Of a DNA stretch of 64,000 nucleotides, positions 52,264-60,934 are shown in pieces. The notes beneath the pieces are model-generated. The model saw only the letters and a list, made by a program, of their open reading frames with translations, was not told the origin of the DNA and searched no databases. This stretch comes from CAVXDY01 sp963760715 (GTDB taxonomy: Bacteria > Actinomycetota > Thermoleophilia > Miltoncostaeales > Miltoncostaeaceae): NCBI GenBank assembly GCA_963760715.1, contig CAVXDY010000004.1, positions 434,001-498,000 on the forward strand, read 5' to 3'. A program made the translations under genes and the position numbers. Within the stretch, counting starts at the first letter, position 1; the number at the start of each line of letters is the position of its first letter.

Positions 52264-54659
52264 CCGAGCCGGACGCGGATCACCCGGGAGCGCGCCGGCA
52301 GCAGCGGCCATCCGACCTCCTCGGGCACGACCACGCGCATCGGAATGGTGAGGCCGCGGATCCCGAATCGCCACGAGACGGAGAACGTCCCGTCCCGCCG
52401 GATGCGGGCGTTGACGACCGGTCGCCACGACCTGCGGACGGGGTCGAGCCACTGCAGCACGATGCCCTTGCGCGATCCGAGCCCGATGTCGCCCGGCGCG
52501 GGGCGCAGCCGGCCGGTGAACAGCACCTCGGTGCCCGACGTGGCGACGGTCGTGGAGGCGGAGAGGCTCACGTCGGGACGGACCTCGAGGCGGATGTCGG
52601 CGGACGGCCGGGCCGGGAGGAGGCGACGGCCGACCGGGACGCCGACGCGGAGCAGGCCTCCCGCCCGAGGTCGCACCCGGAGCTGGAACCGCCCATCCCG
52701 GCCGGTGAGCACGCGGCCCACCAGCAGCCCACGGTGCCCACGGGCCTGGATCTCGGCGCCGACGATCGGCCGACCGTGGCGATCGAGCAGGCGCCCGGAG
52801 ACGATCACGACCCCGCCGCTGCCGAGACGACGGACGAGGGTCGTATGGCCACCGGCTCTCCGCGCGCGGGCCCGCGGCACCCCGAGCGCCAGGTGGGCGT
52901 CGCGGAAGCGCGCGACGGGATCGCCCGAGGTCGTCCCGCTGCCGCTCCCGGCGAGACGGACCGTGGCGGAGCGGAGCCCGACGTTGCCGGCCGTGTCGGT
53001 GATCGCGAGGCGCAGCGGCTGGGGGCCACCCGGGAGGGCCGAGACGTCGACCAGCATGGAGCCGGAGCCGTCCCCCGCATCCTCGCTCGCGATCGTCCGC
53101 CACGACGACCCGCTCCTCCATTGCACGCTCGCCTTCGCGATCCCGGCGAGCGGGTCGTCGGCCACCCAGGCGATCGCCAGCTGCCCGGAATCCGTGGGCG
53201 AGAAGCTCGCGCTCGGAATGACGGGGGCGGTGAGATCGACCTTCACGACCACCCGCCGCTCGGCGACGAGGCGGCCCCCGAACGGGCCGCCGTTTCGCGC
53301 GACGACGCGCATGAGGTGCCGGCCGTCGGGGAGACCCGCCAGCCCGACGTTGGCGATCCGACGGCCCGCCGCCCCGGGGCTGGTGAGCGCCCGGACCCAC
53401 GGCCCGCTCTCACCGCCGTCGGCCGCCGCGTTGACGTCGAACTCGATCGGCGCGAGGCCGAGGGCCGTCTGCAGGTTGTCGGTCACGGTCAGGTCGATCT
53501 CGGCGCGGTTGACCCAGTTCGTGGGAGCCGCGTGCAGCTCGAGCTTCGGAGGGGTCGTGTCCACGACGACGCGCTCGGGCCCCGGGACGACCGCCGTGTT
53601 GCCCGCACCGTCGGTGGCCCGGATTCGCCATGCGTGGACGCCATCGGCCAGCGCCGGCGAGACCGTGATCGCGTGCGGGCCCGTCCCCGTCGCGCGACCC
53701 GCCTCGATCCAGGCGCCGGACACCGAGCCGTCCCCCGCCGCGTTCACCTCCGCGACGCTGAGCCCGGCGCCGCTCAGGTTGTCGGCGACACGCCACCCGA
53801 GGGCGACGGTGCCGGGCGACCCGGGCGACGACGACGACAGGTCGAGCGCGGTGGGCGGGGTCCGATCGACCTGGATGGTCCCGGCGGCCGAGCCGGCGGC
53901 CGTGCCGTCCCCGTCGGCTCGCACCTCCACGGCGTGGATCGCGTCGCCGATCCCGTCGAGCGCGAGTGTGACGTCGTGGTTGCCGACGCCGGGCGCTCCG
54001 GTCCACCGGGCCTGGCCGCCGATGAAGACGCGCTGAGTGGCGACCCCGTCGCTGCCGAAGTTGTCGGTCGTGGTCCACTGCACCCGCACGGTGCCGGAGG
54101 CGGCGTTGATCCAGCCGGGGGTGAGTTCGCGCAGGGTGACGGCCGGCGGGGTGAGGTCCCGCACGAGGACCCGGGGGTTGTCGATGAAGTAGCCGCGGGC
54201 ATGCTGGGCGCGGGCCTCGACCTGGGCGAGCGCCAGGTGCACGTTGCACTGACCCCCCGGGAGCCGGACGTCGTAGGCCTTGCCGAGCAGAGGCGACTGG
54301 GGGATGTCGGTGTCCCCCACCGACCAGAGGGTTTGCCGGTTCCCGGTCACGAGGAGCGCGAGCGAGCTCGCCGCCTGCGTGCGGAGCGCACCGAACTGCA
54401 CGGCGGCGATCTCGCTGCCACCGACGGGGCACCCCCAGTTCATCTCCCAGTGGTTGCCGACGGTGGCCGGGTTGAGGGCGGGCGCCTGGATCTGGAACTG
54501 CCCGCCGGCGAGGGGGGTCGCCGAGAACTGCGGGCTCACGGCCCACGGTCCGGCCCCCAGCGGGTAGATGCCGCCGTCCACCGCGCCGGCGGCTCCCGGG
54601 CCGATGACGAGCGCGGCGCCGGCGAGGACGCCCGCCCATCGGAATCGGGGGCGGCTCAC
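52260..54659 (-). CDS. Secreted Ig-like / beta-sandwich repeat protein
   Basis: 799 aa. Signal peptide VSRPRFRWAGVLAGAALVIG, AAGA cleavage region. Then an N-terminal domain with paired cysteines (NWGCPVGG, PGGQCNVHLALAQV) and several repeated Ig-like units of the type DLTPPAVTLRELTPGWI, VDRTPPTALDLSSSSPG, VDTTPPKLELHAAPTNWV, VDLTAPVIPSASFSPTD, each about 95-105 residues and starting with a D-x-T-P/A-P motif. C-terminal carboxypeptidase-regulatory-like fold (VSGRLLDRHGRPIVGAEIQA) and another beta domain. GTG in a GTGA overlap with the sigma-factor gene: the two are co-translated. Confidence 0.82.
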   Translation of the reverse strand: MSRPRFRWAGVLAGAALVIGPGAAGAVDGGIYPLGAGPWAVSPQFSATPLAGGQFQIQAPALNPATVGNHWEMNWGCPVGGSEIAAVQFGALRTQAASSLALLVTGNRQTLWSVGDTDIPQSPLLGKAYDVRLPGGQCNVHLALAQVEARAQHARGYFIDNPRVLVRDLTPPAVTLRELTPGWINAASGTVRVQWTTTDNFGSDGVATQRVFIGGQARWTGAPGVGNHDVTLALDGIGDAIHAVEVRADGDGTAAGSAAGTIQVDRTPPTALDLSSSSPGSPGTVALGWRVADNLSGAGLSVAEVNAAGDGSVSGAWIEAGRATGTGPHAITVSPALADGVHAWRIRATDGAGNTAVVPGPERVVVDTTPPKLELHAAPTNWVNRAEIDLTVTDNLQTALGLAPIEFDVNAAADGGESGPWVRALTSPGAAGRRIANVGLAGLPDGRHLMRVVARNGGPFGGRLVAERRVVVKVDLTAPVIPSASFSPTDSGQLAIAWVADDPLAGIAKASVQWRSGSSWRTIASEDAGDGSGSMLVDVSALPGGPQPLRLAITDTAGNVGLRSATVRLAGSGSGTTSGDPVARFRDAHLALGVPRARARRAGGHTTLVRRLGSGGVVIVSGRLLDRHGRPIVGAEIQARGHRGLLVGRVLTGRDGRFQLRVRPRAGGLLRVGVPVGRRLLPARPSADIRLEVRPDVSLSASTTVATSGTEVLFTGRLRPAPGDIGLGSRKGIVLQWLDPVRRSWRPVVNARIRRDGTFSVSWRFGIRGLTIPMRVVVPEEVGWPLLPARSRVIRVRLG

Positions 54660-55951
54660 GGGCCGAACTCGAGGGCGACCTCGGATGCGGACGACGCCGG
54701 GGCCGGGGCCGGGGCCGGAGCAGGCGCAGGAGCCGGGGTCGGGGAGGCGGCGGGCGCGGAGACCGCCACGCTCCGGGTCACGGCCGCGGAGGCGGGGACC
54801 GGATCGGGCCGCTCGGGGAGGGAGATCGACGCCTGCCGCCGCTCGCGTGCCCGCCTGGCCGCGAGGGCGTCCGCCGCGCGGCGGCGGGCGGCGGCGAACG
54901 TGGCGACGGCCGCGCCGGTCTTCGCCGGAGAGGCCTTCGGGAGGGCGACGCCTCCGGGCCGCGCGGAGGCCGCGGGCGCCGCGAGCGCCGCCACCGAGGG
55001 CCGGGGCGCCGGCGGGGGCGCGACCGTGTCGATGACCAGGGGTGCGCCGGCCGCCCCCGCCACGGCGACCGCGGCCGTTCCGGCCCCGACCTTCGCGAGC
55101 GCCGAGCTCGGCATGTCGAGCGCCATCTGGACGACCGTGCCGGCGCGGACCGTGGCGCCCGTCGCGATCCGGTCCCACCACGCCAGCGCCGGCGTGGGAT
55201 CGGGGGTCCGGAGAAGCGTCTCGCCGCTGAGGAGGGCGAGCGGGACCAGGTTGGCCAGCCACTCGTTGGACTCACGGCGGTCGCGCAGGAGGACGCGGCA
55301 GGGGCCGCAATGCCGCACATGCCGCGTCACCGAGCGGCGTTCGCGGGCGGTCGCCTCGCCCAGCGCCACCCGGTCGATGACCGGCCCCATGCGCTCGCAG
55401 ACCTCGCCCGAGGCGAGGCGCACCTCCCAGCTGCGCAGGCTGGAGCGGCCCTCCAGCACCGAGCGCTCCACCTTGCGCCGCGAGTACCCCGTGATCTCGC
55501 CGATCCGCTCGTAGCTCGCGCCCGAGCTCTGGAGGATGAGGCACGTCCGCTGAGCCTCGGTCAGGCCGGCGAGGCCGTCCTGGATGGAGCGGTAGCGGTC
55601 GCGCCATTCGGCGACGGCGTCGATGGCCACGCCGTCCTCGACCCGGTCGGCCACCGTCTCGGCGACGTCGGTCTCCAGGCCCGGCGACTCGCGCCGGCGC
55701 TTCCGAGCCACGGCGAGCGCCTCGTGCCGCAGGACCGTGTGCAGCCAGGCCATGAAGCGGGGCGTGTCGGTGACGGGAGCCCGCGCGAGCGCGATCTCCA
55801 TGGTCCGCTGATACGCGTCCTCGGCATCGTGCAGGGACCGGGTGTAGCGGGCGGCGAACCGGATCAGGCCGGGCGCCTTTCCCATGGCAAGGCACGCCGC
55901 GTGGCGGCGCTCGTCCGGGGTGGGCTGAGGGGGCGGGGGGTCGCTACTCAT
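54656..55951 (-). CDS. ECF-type sigma factor with C-terminal zinc anti-sigma-like motif and Pro/Ala tail
   Basis: 431 aa. Sigma region 2: LIRFAARYTRSLHDAEDAYQ, then RFMAWLHTVLRHEALAVARK; region 4: GLTEAQRTCLILQSSGASYE, RIGEITGYSRRKVERSVLEG. After it an H-x3-C-x2-C motif (RHVRHCGPC, about residues 235-245) as in ZAS anti-sigma factors, a short hydrophobic stretch (AAVAVAGAAGAPLVI), and an Ala/Pro repeat tail (PAPAPAPAPAPAPAS). ATG 55951 is 9 nt from TAGCGT. Co-operonic with the secreted protein, so a self-contained surface-signal regulator is likely. Confidence 0.83.
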   Translation of the reverse strand: MSSDPPPPQPTPDERRHAACLAMGKAPGLIRFAARYTRSLHDAEDAYQRTMEIALARAPVTDTPRFMAWLHTVLRHEALAVARKRRRESPGLETDVAETVADRVEDGVAIDAVAEWRDRYRSIQDGLAGLTEAQRTCLILQSSGASYERIGEITGYSRRKVERSVLEGRSSLRSWEVRLASGEVCERMGPVIDRVALGEATARERRSVTRHVRHCGPCRVLLRDRRESNEWLANLVPLALLSGETLLRTPDPTPALAWWDRIATGATVRAGTVVQMALDMPSSALAKVGAGTAAVAVAGAAGAPLVIDTVAPPPAPRPSVAALAAPAASARPGGVALPKASPAKTGAAVATFAAARRRAADALAARRARERRQASISLPERPDPVPASAAVTRSVAVSAPAASPTPAPAPAPAPAPAPASSASEVALEFGP

Positions 55952-55960
55952 CGGCGGTCC

Positions 55961-55966
55961 ACGCTA
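55961..55966 (-). promoter_or_regulatory. -10-like box TAGCGT of the sigma factor gene
   Basis: TAGCGT on the minus strand, 9 nt before the ATG at 55951, directly abutting two tandem 9-bp repeats. Confidence 0.45.
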
Positions 55967-55984
55967 CTCGCAAAACTCGCAAAA
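55967..55984 (-). repeat. Tandem 9-bp repeat TTTTGCGAG x2 at the sigma-factor promoter
   Basis: On the minus strand TTTTGCGAG occurs twice head to tail (55984-55976 and 55975-55967) immediately upstream of the TAGCGT box. An A/T-rich direct repeat in such G+C-rich DNA and at this position looks like an operator or an alternative -35 region, possibly for autoregulation. Confidence 0.5.
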
Positions 55985-56128
55985 GCTGACGGTCCGGCCG
56001 CATGACTATCCATCGGGGGAGGCATGGGGACTGAGAGGGCGCGCCTCCGGGTCTTTCCCCCCCGTCCGGACGCCGGCCCCGGGAGCGAAGCCCGCTATTT
56101 GCGGCGACAATCTCGGAGGTCATCCCGC

Positions 56129-56134
56129 TAGGCT
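56129..56134 (+). promoter_or_regulatory. -10-like box TAGGCT before the thioesterase gene
   Basis: TAGGCT ends 9 nt before the ATG at 56144; no SD is visible. Confidence 0.45.
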
Positions 56135-56143
56135 GCCCGCCGG

Positions 56144-56569
56144 ATGCCGCCCCACGCCCACACCCAGACCTTCCGCGTGGCCATGTCCGAGGTGGACGCC
56201 GCCCAGATCCATTTCACCGCGGTGTACCGGTGGATGGACCGCGGCTTCTCCGAATGGCTGGCCGAGATCGGGCGCCCGTTCACGCGGATCCTCGAGGAGG
56301 GGCCGGGGGTCCCGATCGTGGACAGCCGCTGCCGTTTCCTCGGCCGGATCCTGCTCGACGACCTGATCACGCTCCGCACCGAGGTCGGCGGAATCGGCCG
56401 CACCTCGTTCCGTGCGCGGCACACCTTCACGCGCGGCGAGGAGGTCGTCGCGCGCGGGGAGCTCGTGCACGTCTGCGTGAACCGGGGCTCCCGGGAGCCG
56501 GTCCCGGTGCCCGGCTGGCTGCGCGACGCGGCGTCGCCCGAGCCGGACGTGCCGTTCATGGACACGTAG
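56144..56569 (+). CDS. Hotdog-fold acyl-CoA thioesterase (YbgC/4HBT-like)
   Basis: 141 aa. The pattern SEVDAAQIHFTAVYRWMDRG (catalytic Asp region of the 4HBT fold with D-x-x-x-I-x-F) and FLGRILLDDLITLRTEV, GRTSFRARHTFTRGEEVVAR, ARGELVHVCVNR are typical. ATG 56144 near a TAGGCT box. No pathway neighbours; a stand-alone housekeeping thioesterase is likely. Confidence 0.85.
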   Translation: MPPHAHTQTFRVAMSEVDAAQIHFTAVYRWMDRGFSEWLAEIGRPFTRILEEGPGVPIVDSRCRFLGRILLDDLITLRTEVGGIGRTSFRARHTFTRGEEVVARGELVHVCVNRGSREPVPVPGWLRDAASPEPDVPFMDT

Positions 56570-56660
56570 CCGGCACGCTGCTGTCACCTCCCCGCCTGGA
56601 GAGTTGACGGGAGCCGGTCGGAACCTCTCGCCAGTGACGACCACGGCCGAGAGGTGCTCG

Positions 56661-57137
56661 ATGGAGCCGACGACCTATGCGTGGATCCTGCCGGGGCGCC
56701 TGGCGGTGGCCGAGCGTCCGGGGGGCGGCGGGCGCATGCACCGCCGCGAGCGGCGGATCGCCGAGCAGGCCTGGTGGCGGGAGCAGGGGGTGGTGGCCGT
56801 CGTGTCCGGCATGCGCTCGCGCCACGCGCTGGCCGAGTACGCCGAGGACGGCCTCACGGTCCGCTGGCACCCGCTGCGGGATCCGGACCAGGCGCGGCAG
56901 GAGCTCCCGCTGCTGGTGGCGGCGGTGAAGGAGCTGCTGGGCGCCGGCTCCGGCGCCGTCCTGGTCCACTGCGACCGCGCCAACGAGTGGCTCACCGCGA
57001 TCGACGCCGCCCTCCGGATGGGCCTCGGCCTCGCACGCACGCCGCGGTCCGCGCTCCGGGCGGCAGGGGCGGACGGGCTGCCTGTAGGGTCTCTCGCGGC
57101 GTCGATCGTGGGCCGCTCCACGTCGGCGGCGGCGTGA
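56661..57137 (+). CDS. Dual-specificity-phosphatase-like protein lacking the P-loop arginine
   Basis: 158 aa. The start YAWILPGRLAVAERPGG and the block GVVAVVSGM...GLTVRWHPLRDPD...AVLVHCDRANEWLTAIDAALRMG follow the DSP/tyrosine-phosphatase fold, with the HC of the P-loop, but the C-x5-R arginine is absent (HCDRANEWLT). So it may be inactive or a different enzyme. ATG 56661 has GAGAGGTG just upstream; an upstream frame to 56604 is not conserved. Function unknown. Confidence 0.6.
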   Translation: MEPTTYAWILPGRLAVAERPGGGGRMHRRERRIAEQAWWREQGVVAVVSGMRSRHALAEYAEDGLTVRWHPLRDPDQARQELPLLVAAVKELLGAGSGAVLVHCDRANEWLTAIDAALRMGLGLARTPRSALRAAGADGLPVGSLAASIVGRSTSAAA

Positions 57138-57296
57138 GCCGGGTGCTCGGCGAGGCGCGGCCGCACGCCGCCGCCTCCCAGGGAGACCGCCCCCATGAGC
57201 CCACGTTGACTGCGTCTCCGGCACCGCCGCCGGCCGGCCGGCGCCCCGGGCATCGCCGCCACGGCGGTCCCCGAGAAAGGCCGGCGGCCGCCCCTG

Positions 57297-58349
57297 GTGC
57301 TGGTGGACGGGCGCATGGCTCGCCGGCGCCGAACGGGCATCGCGACCTACGTCCACGAGCTGCGGCACGTGATGGAGCAGAACCCCGCGAGCGACCTGCG
57401 GGTGGAGTGGGTCTTCGGGCCGCCCGGTCTGCCCCGGCTGGGGCGCATCACGTCGTTCGGGAACCTGTTCCTGGACATGCTGTGGCTGCACGTCCTCCTG
57501 CCGTTCACGGCCTGGCGCCGCCGCGCCGCGGTGCTCCACGCGCCGGTCAACTGGGGGCCGTGGTGGAGCCCGTGCCCCACGGTCGTGACGCTGCACGACC
57601 TGAGCTGGGAGCGCGTGCCCGAGGCCTTTCCGGAGAACTTCCGCCGCTATGCGCGGCTGTTCGCGCGGCGGTCCACCCGGCGCGCCCGGCGCGTGATCGC
57701 GGTCTCCGACTCGACGGCCCGCGATCTCCAGGAGCTCTACGGGATCCCTCCGGAGCGCCTGCGGGTGGTGCCGAACGGCGTCTACCTCGACACCCGTCCT
57801 CCGGGGCCCCGCGAGCCGTTCCTGCTGAGCGTCGGGATCCTGGAGCCGCGCAAGCGCCTGGTGCCGCTGGTCGAGGGGCACGCGCGCTACTTCGCGAGCG
57901 CCCCGCCGGATCCGGCGCCGTGCCGGCTGATCGTGGTGGGAGGCCCCGGCGGAGACGAGGATCGCGTGCGCGAGGCGGCCGGTCCCGGCTGCGAGATCCG
58001 GGGCTTCGTGCGCCGCGAGGAGCTGTTCGACCTCTACCGGCGGGCGACCCTCCTGGTCTATCCCTCCGCGTACGAGGGATTCGGTCTGCCGGTGGTCGAG
58101 GCGATGGCGCACGGCTGTCCCGTGCTCTGCGCCCGCAACTCCGCCCTGGTGGAGGTCGGGGGGCAGACGGCGATCTTCCTCGACGACGTCTCGCCCGAGG
58201 GCATCGCCGCGGCGCTCGGGGAGGTCCTGGCCGACCGCGAGGCCCTGCGGGAGCGCGGGGAGGCGGGCCGGGAGGAGGCCGCCCGCTACTCGTGGACCGC
58301 CGCGGCCACCGCCACGCGGGACGTCTACCGGCAGGCTCTGCGCCGATGA
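57297..58349 (+). CDS. GT4 glycosyltransferase
   Basis: 350 aa. MLVDGRMARRRRTGIATYVH, APVNWGPWWSPCPTVVTLHD, FLLSVGILEPRKRLVPLVEG, VYPSAYEGFGLPVVEAMAHG. Mannosyltransferase-like. Start GTG 57297; the frame is open upstream and the true start might be slightly earlier. ATGA overlap with the next methyltransferase. 159 nt upstream hold no recognisable gene. Confidence 0.86.
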   Translation: MLVDGRMARRRRTGIATYVHELRHVMEQNPASDLRVEWVFGPPGLPRLGRITSFGNLFLDMLWLHVLLPFTAWRRRAAVLHAPVNWGPWWSPCPTVVTLHDLSWERVPEAFPENFRRYARLFARRSTRRARRVIAVSDSTARDLQELYGIPPERLRVVPNGVYLDTRPPGPREPFLLSVGILEPRKRLVPLVEGHARYFASAPPDPAPCRLIVVGGPGGDEDRVREAAGPGCEIRGFVRREELFDLYRRATLLVYPSAYEGFGLPVVEAMAHGCPVLCARNSALVEVGGQTAIFLDDVSPEGIAAALGEVLADREALRERGEAGREEAARYSWTAAATATRDVYRQALRR

Positions 58350-59227
58350 CGGCGGGGGGGCGCGCGCCGGCCTGGCGCCGGTTGTTCGCCCACAGCTACC
58401 GGCTCGGGGCGGAGTGGGCGGTCCGCGGCGCGCGGCGCGGGTCGTGGCCCCATCCCCGCGCGGGCCTCTACCGGCTGCTGGTCCCCCTGGAGCCCTGGCG
58501 CTACTACGAGCTGGCCCGGGTGGCGGGTCAGCCGTTCGGCGGGGACTGCCTCGACGTGTCGAGCCCCAAGCTGCTGGCGAGCTGCCTCCAGCGCGAGGGG
58601 AGGGGGCGGTGGGTGGCGGTCGACCTCCTCCCCGGCGAGATCGCCGCGTGGCGATCGGTCGACCCCGCCCTCGACCTGCGCGTGGAGGACGCGCGGGCGC
58701 TCTCGTTCGGAGACGCCTCGTTTGACGCCGTGGCGTGCGTCTCGGTCATCGAGCACGTGCCGGGCGAGGGCGACGCCGCGGCGATGGCGGAGATCTGGCG
58801 CGTGCTCCGGCCCGGCGGGGTCCTGCACCTGACCACCAACGTGGCCGCCCGCCCGCGCGAGATCCGCACCGAGCGGCCGGTCTACGGCGACGCCGGCGGA
58901 GACGAGGCGGCCGGCAGCGGGGCCGAGGGCGTCTTCTTCGAGCGCCACTACACGGAGGACACCCTGCGGGAGCGACTGCTGACGCTGCCCTGGCGCGAGG
59001 AGGCGCGCGAGTACGTGCGTGAGCGCCGCCCGGTGCACGAGCGGTTCTTCGCGGCCCGGCCGTGGTCGTTCCTGGCCGGAGGGCTGCTCCCCCTGGCGTG
59101 TGTGCGCAATTTCGCGGCCATACCGGGGCCCGGCGCTCTGGCGGGCGGCGAGCACGGCGTGGTGTATCTGCGCCTGCGGCGGCCGGGTGGAGACGCGGCG
59201 CCGGGTCCTTCGGCGCCCGCCGGGTGA
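58346..59227 (+). CDS. Class I SAM-dependent methyltransferase
   Basis: 293 aa. Motif I is weak (CLDVSSPKLLASCLQREGRG), but VAVDLLPGEIAAWRSVDP, FDAVACVSVIEHVPGEGDAA and RPGGVLHLTTNVAARP are clear. ATG 58346 overlaps the GT4 stop (ATGA). Small ORFs lie between it and the WbaP gene. Probably modifies a glycan intermediate. Confidence 0.8.
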   Translation: MTAGGRAPAWRRLFAHSYRLGAEWAVRGARRGSWPHPRAGLYRLLVPLEPWRYYELARVAGQPFGGDCLDVSSPKLLASCLQREGRGRWVAVDLLPGEIAAWRSVDPALDLRVEDARALSFGDASFDAVACVSVIEHVPGEGDAAAMAEIWRVLRPGGVLHLTTNVAARPREIRTERPVYGDAGGDEAAGSGAEGVFFERHYTEDTLRERLLTLPWREEAREYVRERRPVHERFFAARPWSFLAGGLLPLACVRNFAAIPGPGALAGGEHGVVYLRLRRPGGDAAPGPSAPAG

Positions 59228-59261
59228 CGCGGCCGATGACCTGCGGCAGTACGATCCCGTC

Positions 59262-59417
59262 GTGCGCGCGGCCAATCGGCACGGGATCAGCCTGATGCGG
59301 ACCATGAAGGAAGATCCTCGGTGGCCCGCCGACCCCTCGGCGGAGCCCGCGTGGGGGACGCCGGAAGGGGGCGCGGTCCGGGTGGGGAACCCGTTCCGTG
59401 TGGAGGTGGGCCCCTGA
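59262..59417 (+). CDS. Small protein of unknown function (about 50-60 aa)
   Basis: The frame 59226-59417 reads ...LRQYDPVVRAANRHGISLMR, TMKEDPRWPADPSAEPAWGT, then GGAVRVGNPFRVEVGP, with composition like a real protein. The start is unclear: CTG 59241, GTG 59262 or ATG 59295 (the last shares TGATG with a 23-codon ORF that begins at GTG 59224 in a GTGA overlap with the methyltransferase). Its stop overlaps the CTG of the next gene. No family recognised. Confidence 0.45.
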   Translation: MRAANRHGISLMRTMKEDPRWPADPSAEPAWGTPEGGAVRVGNPFRVEVGP

Positions 59418-60934
59418 CCACGAGCCCCACACGTCCCCCGGCGGGTCCGCTCCCGCCCGTCGCACCGGACGAGCGCCGCCCGGCGCGACGGGACGCGCGC
59501 TTCGTGCCCCTGCTCGTGGGTCCCGCGGGCTCGGCCGCGGTGCGCCGGCTGCTGTCGCTGACCATCCTCGTGGCGATCGACCTGACCGCCTGCTTCGTGG
59601 GCATCTACGCGGCCCTGGCGCTGAAGCTGGTGCTGCAGGGCGACCCGGTTGACCCGGCGGCGATCTGGGCGGTGGAGCAGAAGGCGCTGCCCGTGGCCGC
59701 CGCCACGATGATCCTGATCTTCGCGAAGAACCGGCTCTACGGAGCGCGCGAGGTGCGCGGCGGCACGGCGGCGATCGTGTCGTCGGTGACCCTGGCCACG
59801 GTGCTGGTGCTGGGCGTGGTGCTGCTGGCCGGGTGGCGCTTCGAGACCTACTACATCTTCTACTCGTCGTGGTTCCTCATCTGCATCTGCGTGATCGCGC
59901 TCCGGGCGAGCTACGAGAGCGTGACGGGCCTTGCCCTCGACGCGCTGCACTTCGAGCGGCGCGCGCTGCTGGTGGGGGCGCCGAACCTGGTCGCGACGAT
60001 CGCCGAGAGTCTCGAGCGCGCGGAGAGCCGTCGCGGGGTGCCCTACCGGGTGGTGGGACGGCAACAGCTTTCGTCCGGCGTGGGACAGGAGGGCGCCGCG
60101 GGGCTCGCCGCCGAGCTGCGCCGGGCGCTCGATCCCGCGCGGGTGGACGAGGTGATCCTGACGGGCTGGGCCGGCGACGACGCGCCGGTGATCGAGCTGC
60201 TCGACCTCTGCCGCCGCCGCGGGCTGCCGGTGCGGCTGGCGCCCACCACGGCCGAGCTGCTGTCGCACTCGCTCCAGGCGGTCCCGGCGCCCGGGCTGCC
60301 GCTGTTCGACCTCCACCCCCCGGTGCTGGGCGGCGCGGCCTTCCTGGCCAAGCGCGGGTTCGACCTCGTCATGGGGACGCTGCTCGGGATCCTGGCCGCG
60401 CCGGTCCTGGCCCTCGCCGCGCTGGCCATCAAGATCGAGGACCGGGGGCCGGTGATCCACCGCTCGCGGCGCGTGGGCGTGGAGGAGTCGCAGTTCAGCT
60501 GCCTCAAGCTGCGCACGATGCGCGTGGGCGCGGAGGGCGAGCAGGAGGATCTGGAGGAGCACAACGAGGCCGACGGCGCGCTCTTCAAGATGCGCCAGGA
60601 CCCGCGCGTGACCCGGGTCGGGGGCTTCCTGCGGAGGTTCTCCCTCGACGAGCTGCCCCAGCTCTGGAACGTCCTGCGCGGGGAGATGTCGCTGGTCGGC
60701 CCGCGGCCGCTGCCGCTGCGCGACTACGAGCGCCTCGACGACCTGCACAAGAAGCGGTACCTGGTGCTTCCGGGCCTCACCGGCCTGTGGCAGGTGAGCG
60801 GGCGCAGCGACCTGTCGTTCAACGAGCTCGTGCGGCTCGACTTCTACTACATCGAGACCTGGTCGATCTGGCTCGACCTCACGATCCTGGCCCGCACGAT
60901 TCCGGTGGTCCTGCGCCGCCGGGGGGCCTACTGA
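59414..60934 (+). CDS. wbaP: WbaP-type polyprenyl-phosphate glycosylphosphotransferase
   Basis: About 506 aa. Four N-terminal helices and a Rossmann-like middle (LLVGAPNLVATIAESLERAE), a fifth membrane segment (FDLVMGTLLGILAAPVLALA), then the catalytic domain: VGVEESQFSCLKLRTMRVGA, DPRVTRVGGFLRRFSLDELP, NVLRGEMSLVGPRPLPLRDY, LPGLTGLWQVSGRSDLSFNE. Transfers a sugar-1-phosphate to undecaprenyl phosphate and begins the repeat unit. The first GTG in frame (59321) is in shadow sequence; CTG 59414 in a CTGA overlap is my preferred start. Confidence 0.92.
   Translation: MTTSPTRPPAGPLPPVAPDERRPARRDARFVPLLVGPAGSAAVRRLLSLTILVAIDLTACFVGIYAALALKLVLQGDPVDPAAIWAVEQKALPVAAATMILIFAKNRLYGAREVRGGTAAIVSSVTLATVLVLGVVLLAGWRFETYYIFYSSWFLICICVIALRASYESVTGLALDALHFERRALLVGAPNLVATIAESLERAESRRGVPYRVVGRQQLSSGVGQEGAAGLAAELRRALDPARVDEVILTGWAGDDAPVIELLDLCRRRGLPVRLAPTTAELLSHSLQAVPAPGLPLFDLHPPVLGGAAFLAKRGFDLVMGTLLGILAAPVLALAALAIKIEDRGPVIHRSRRVGVEESQFSCLKLRTMRVGAEGEQEDLEEHNEADGALFKMRQDPRVTRVGGFLRRFSLDELPQLWNVLRGEMSLVGPRPLPLRDYERLDDLHKKRYLVLPGLTGLWQVSGRSDLSFNELVRLDFYYIETWSIWLDLTILARTIPVVLRRRGAY

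Noticed and set aside
51606..53400. Minus-strand upstream continuation of the HExxH frame
   Set aside because: Runs antisense through transposase sequence and out of phase through the secreted protein gene; only the part below about 51.6 kb looks like protein.
54700..54740. Short GC-rich repeat array
   Set aside because: It encodes the Ala/Pro repeat tail of the sigma factor, so it is coding sequence and not a CRISPR or minisatellite.
56018..56065. Loose inverted repeat GGAGGC...GCCTCC before the thioesterase gene
   Set aside because: 20-nt loop and no T-tract; too weak to call a terminator.
56604..56609. TTGACG as a -35 box for the phosphatase-like gene
   Set aside because: No -10-like box at 16-19 nt downstream; left as chance.
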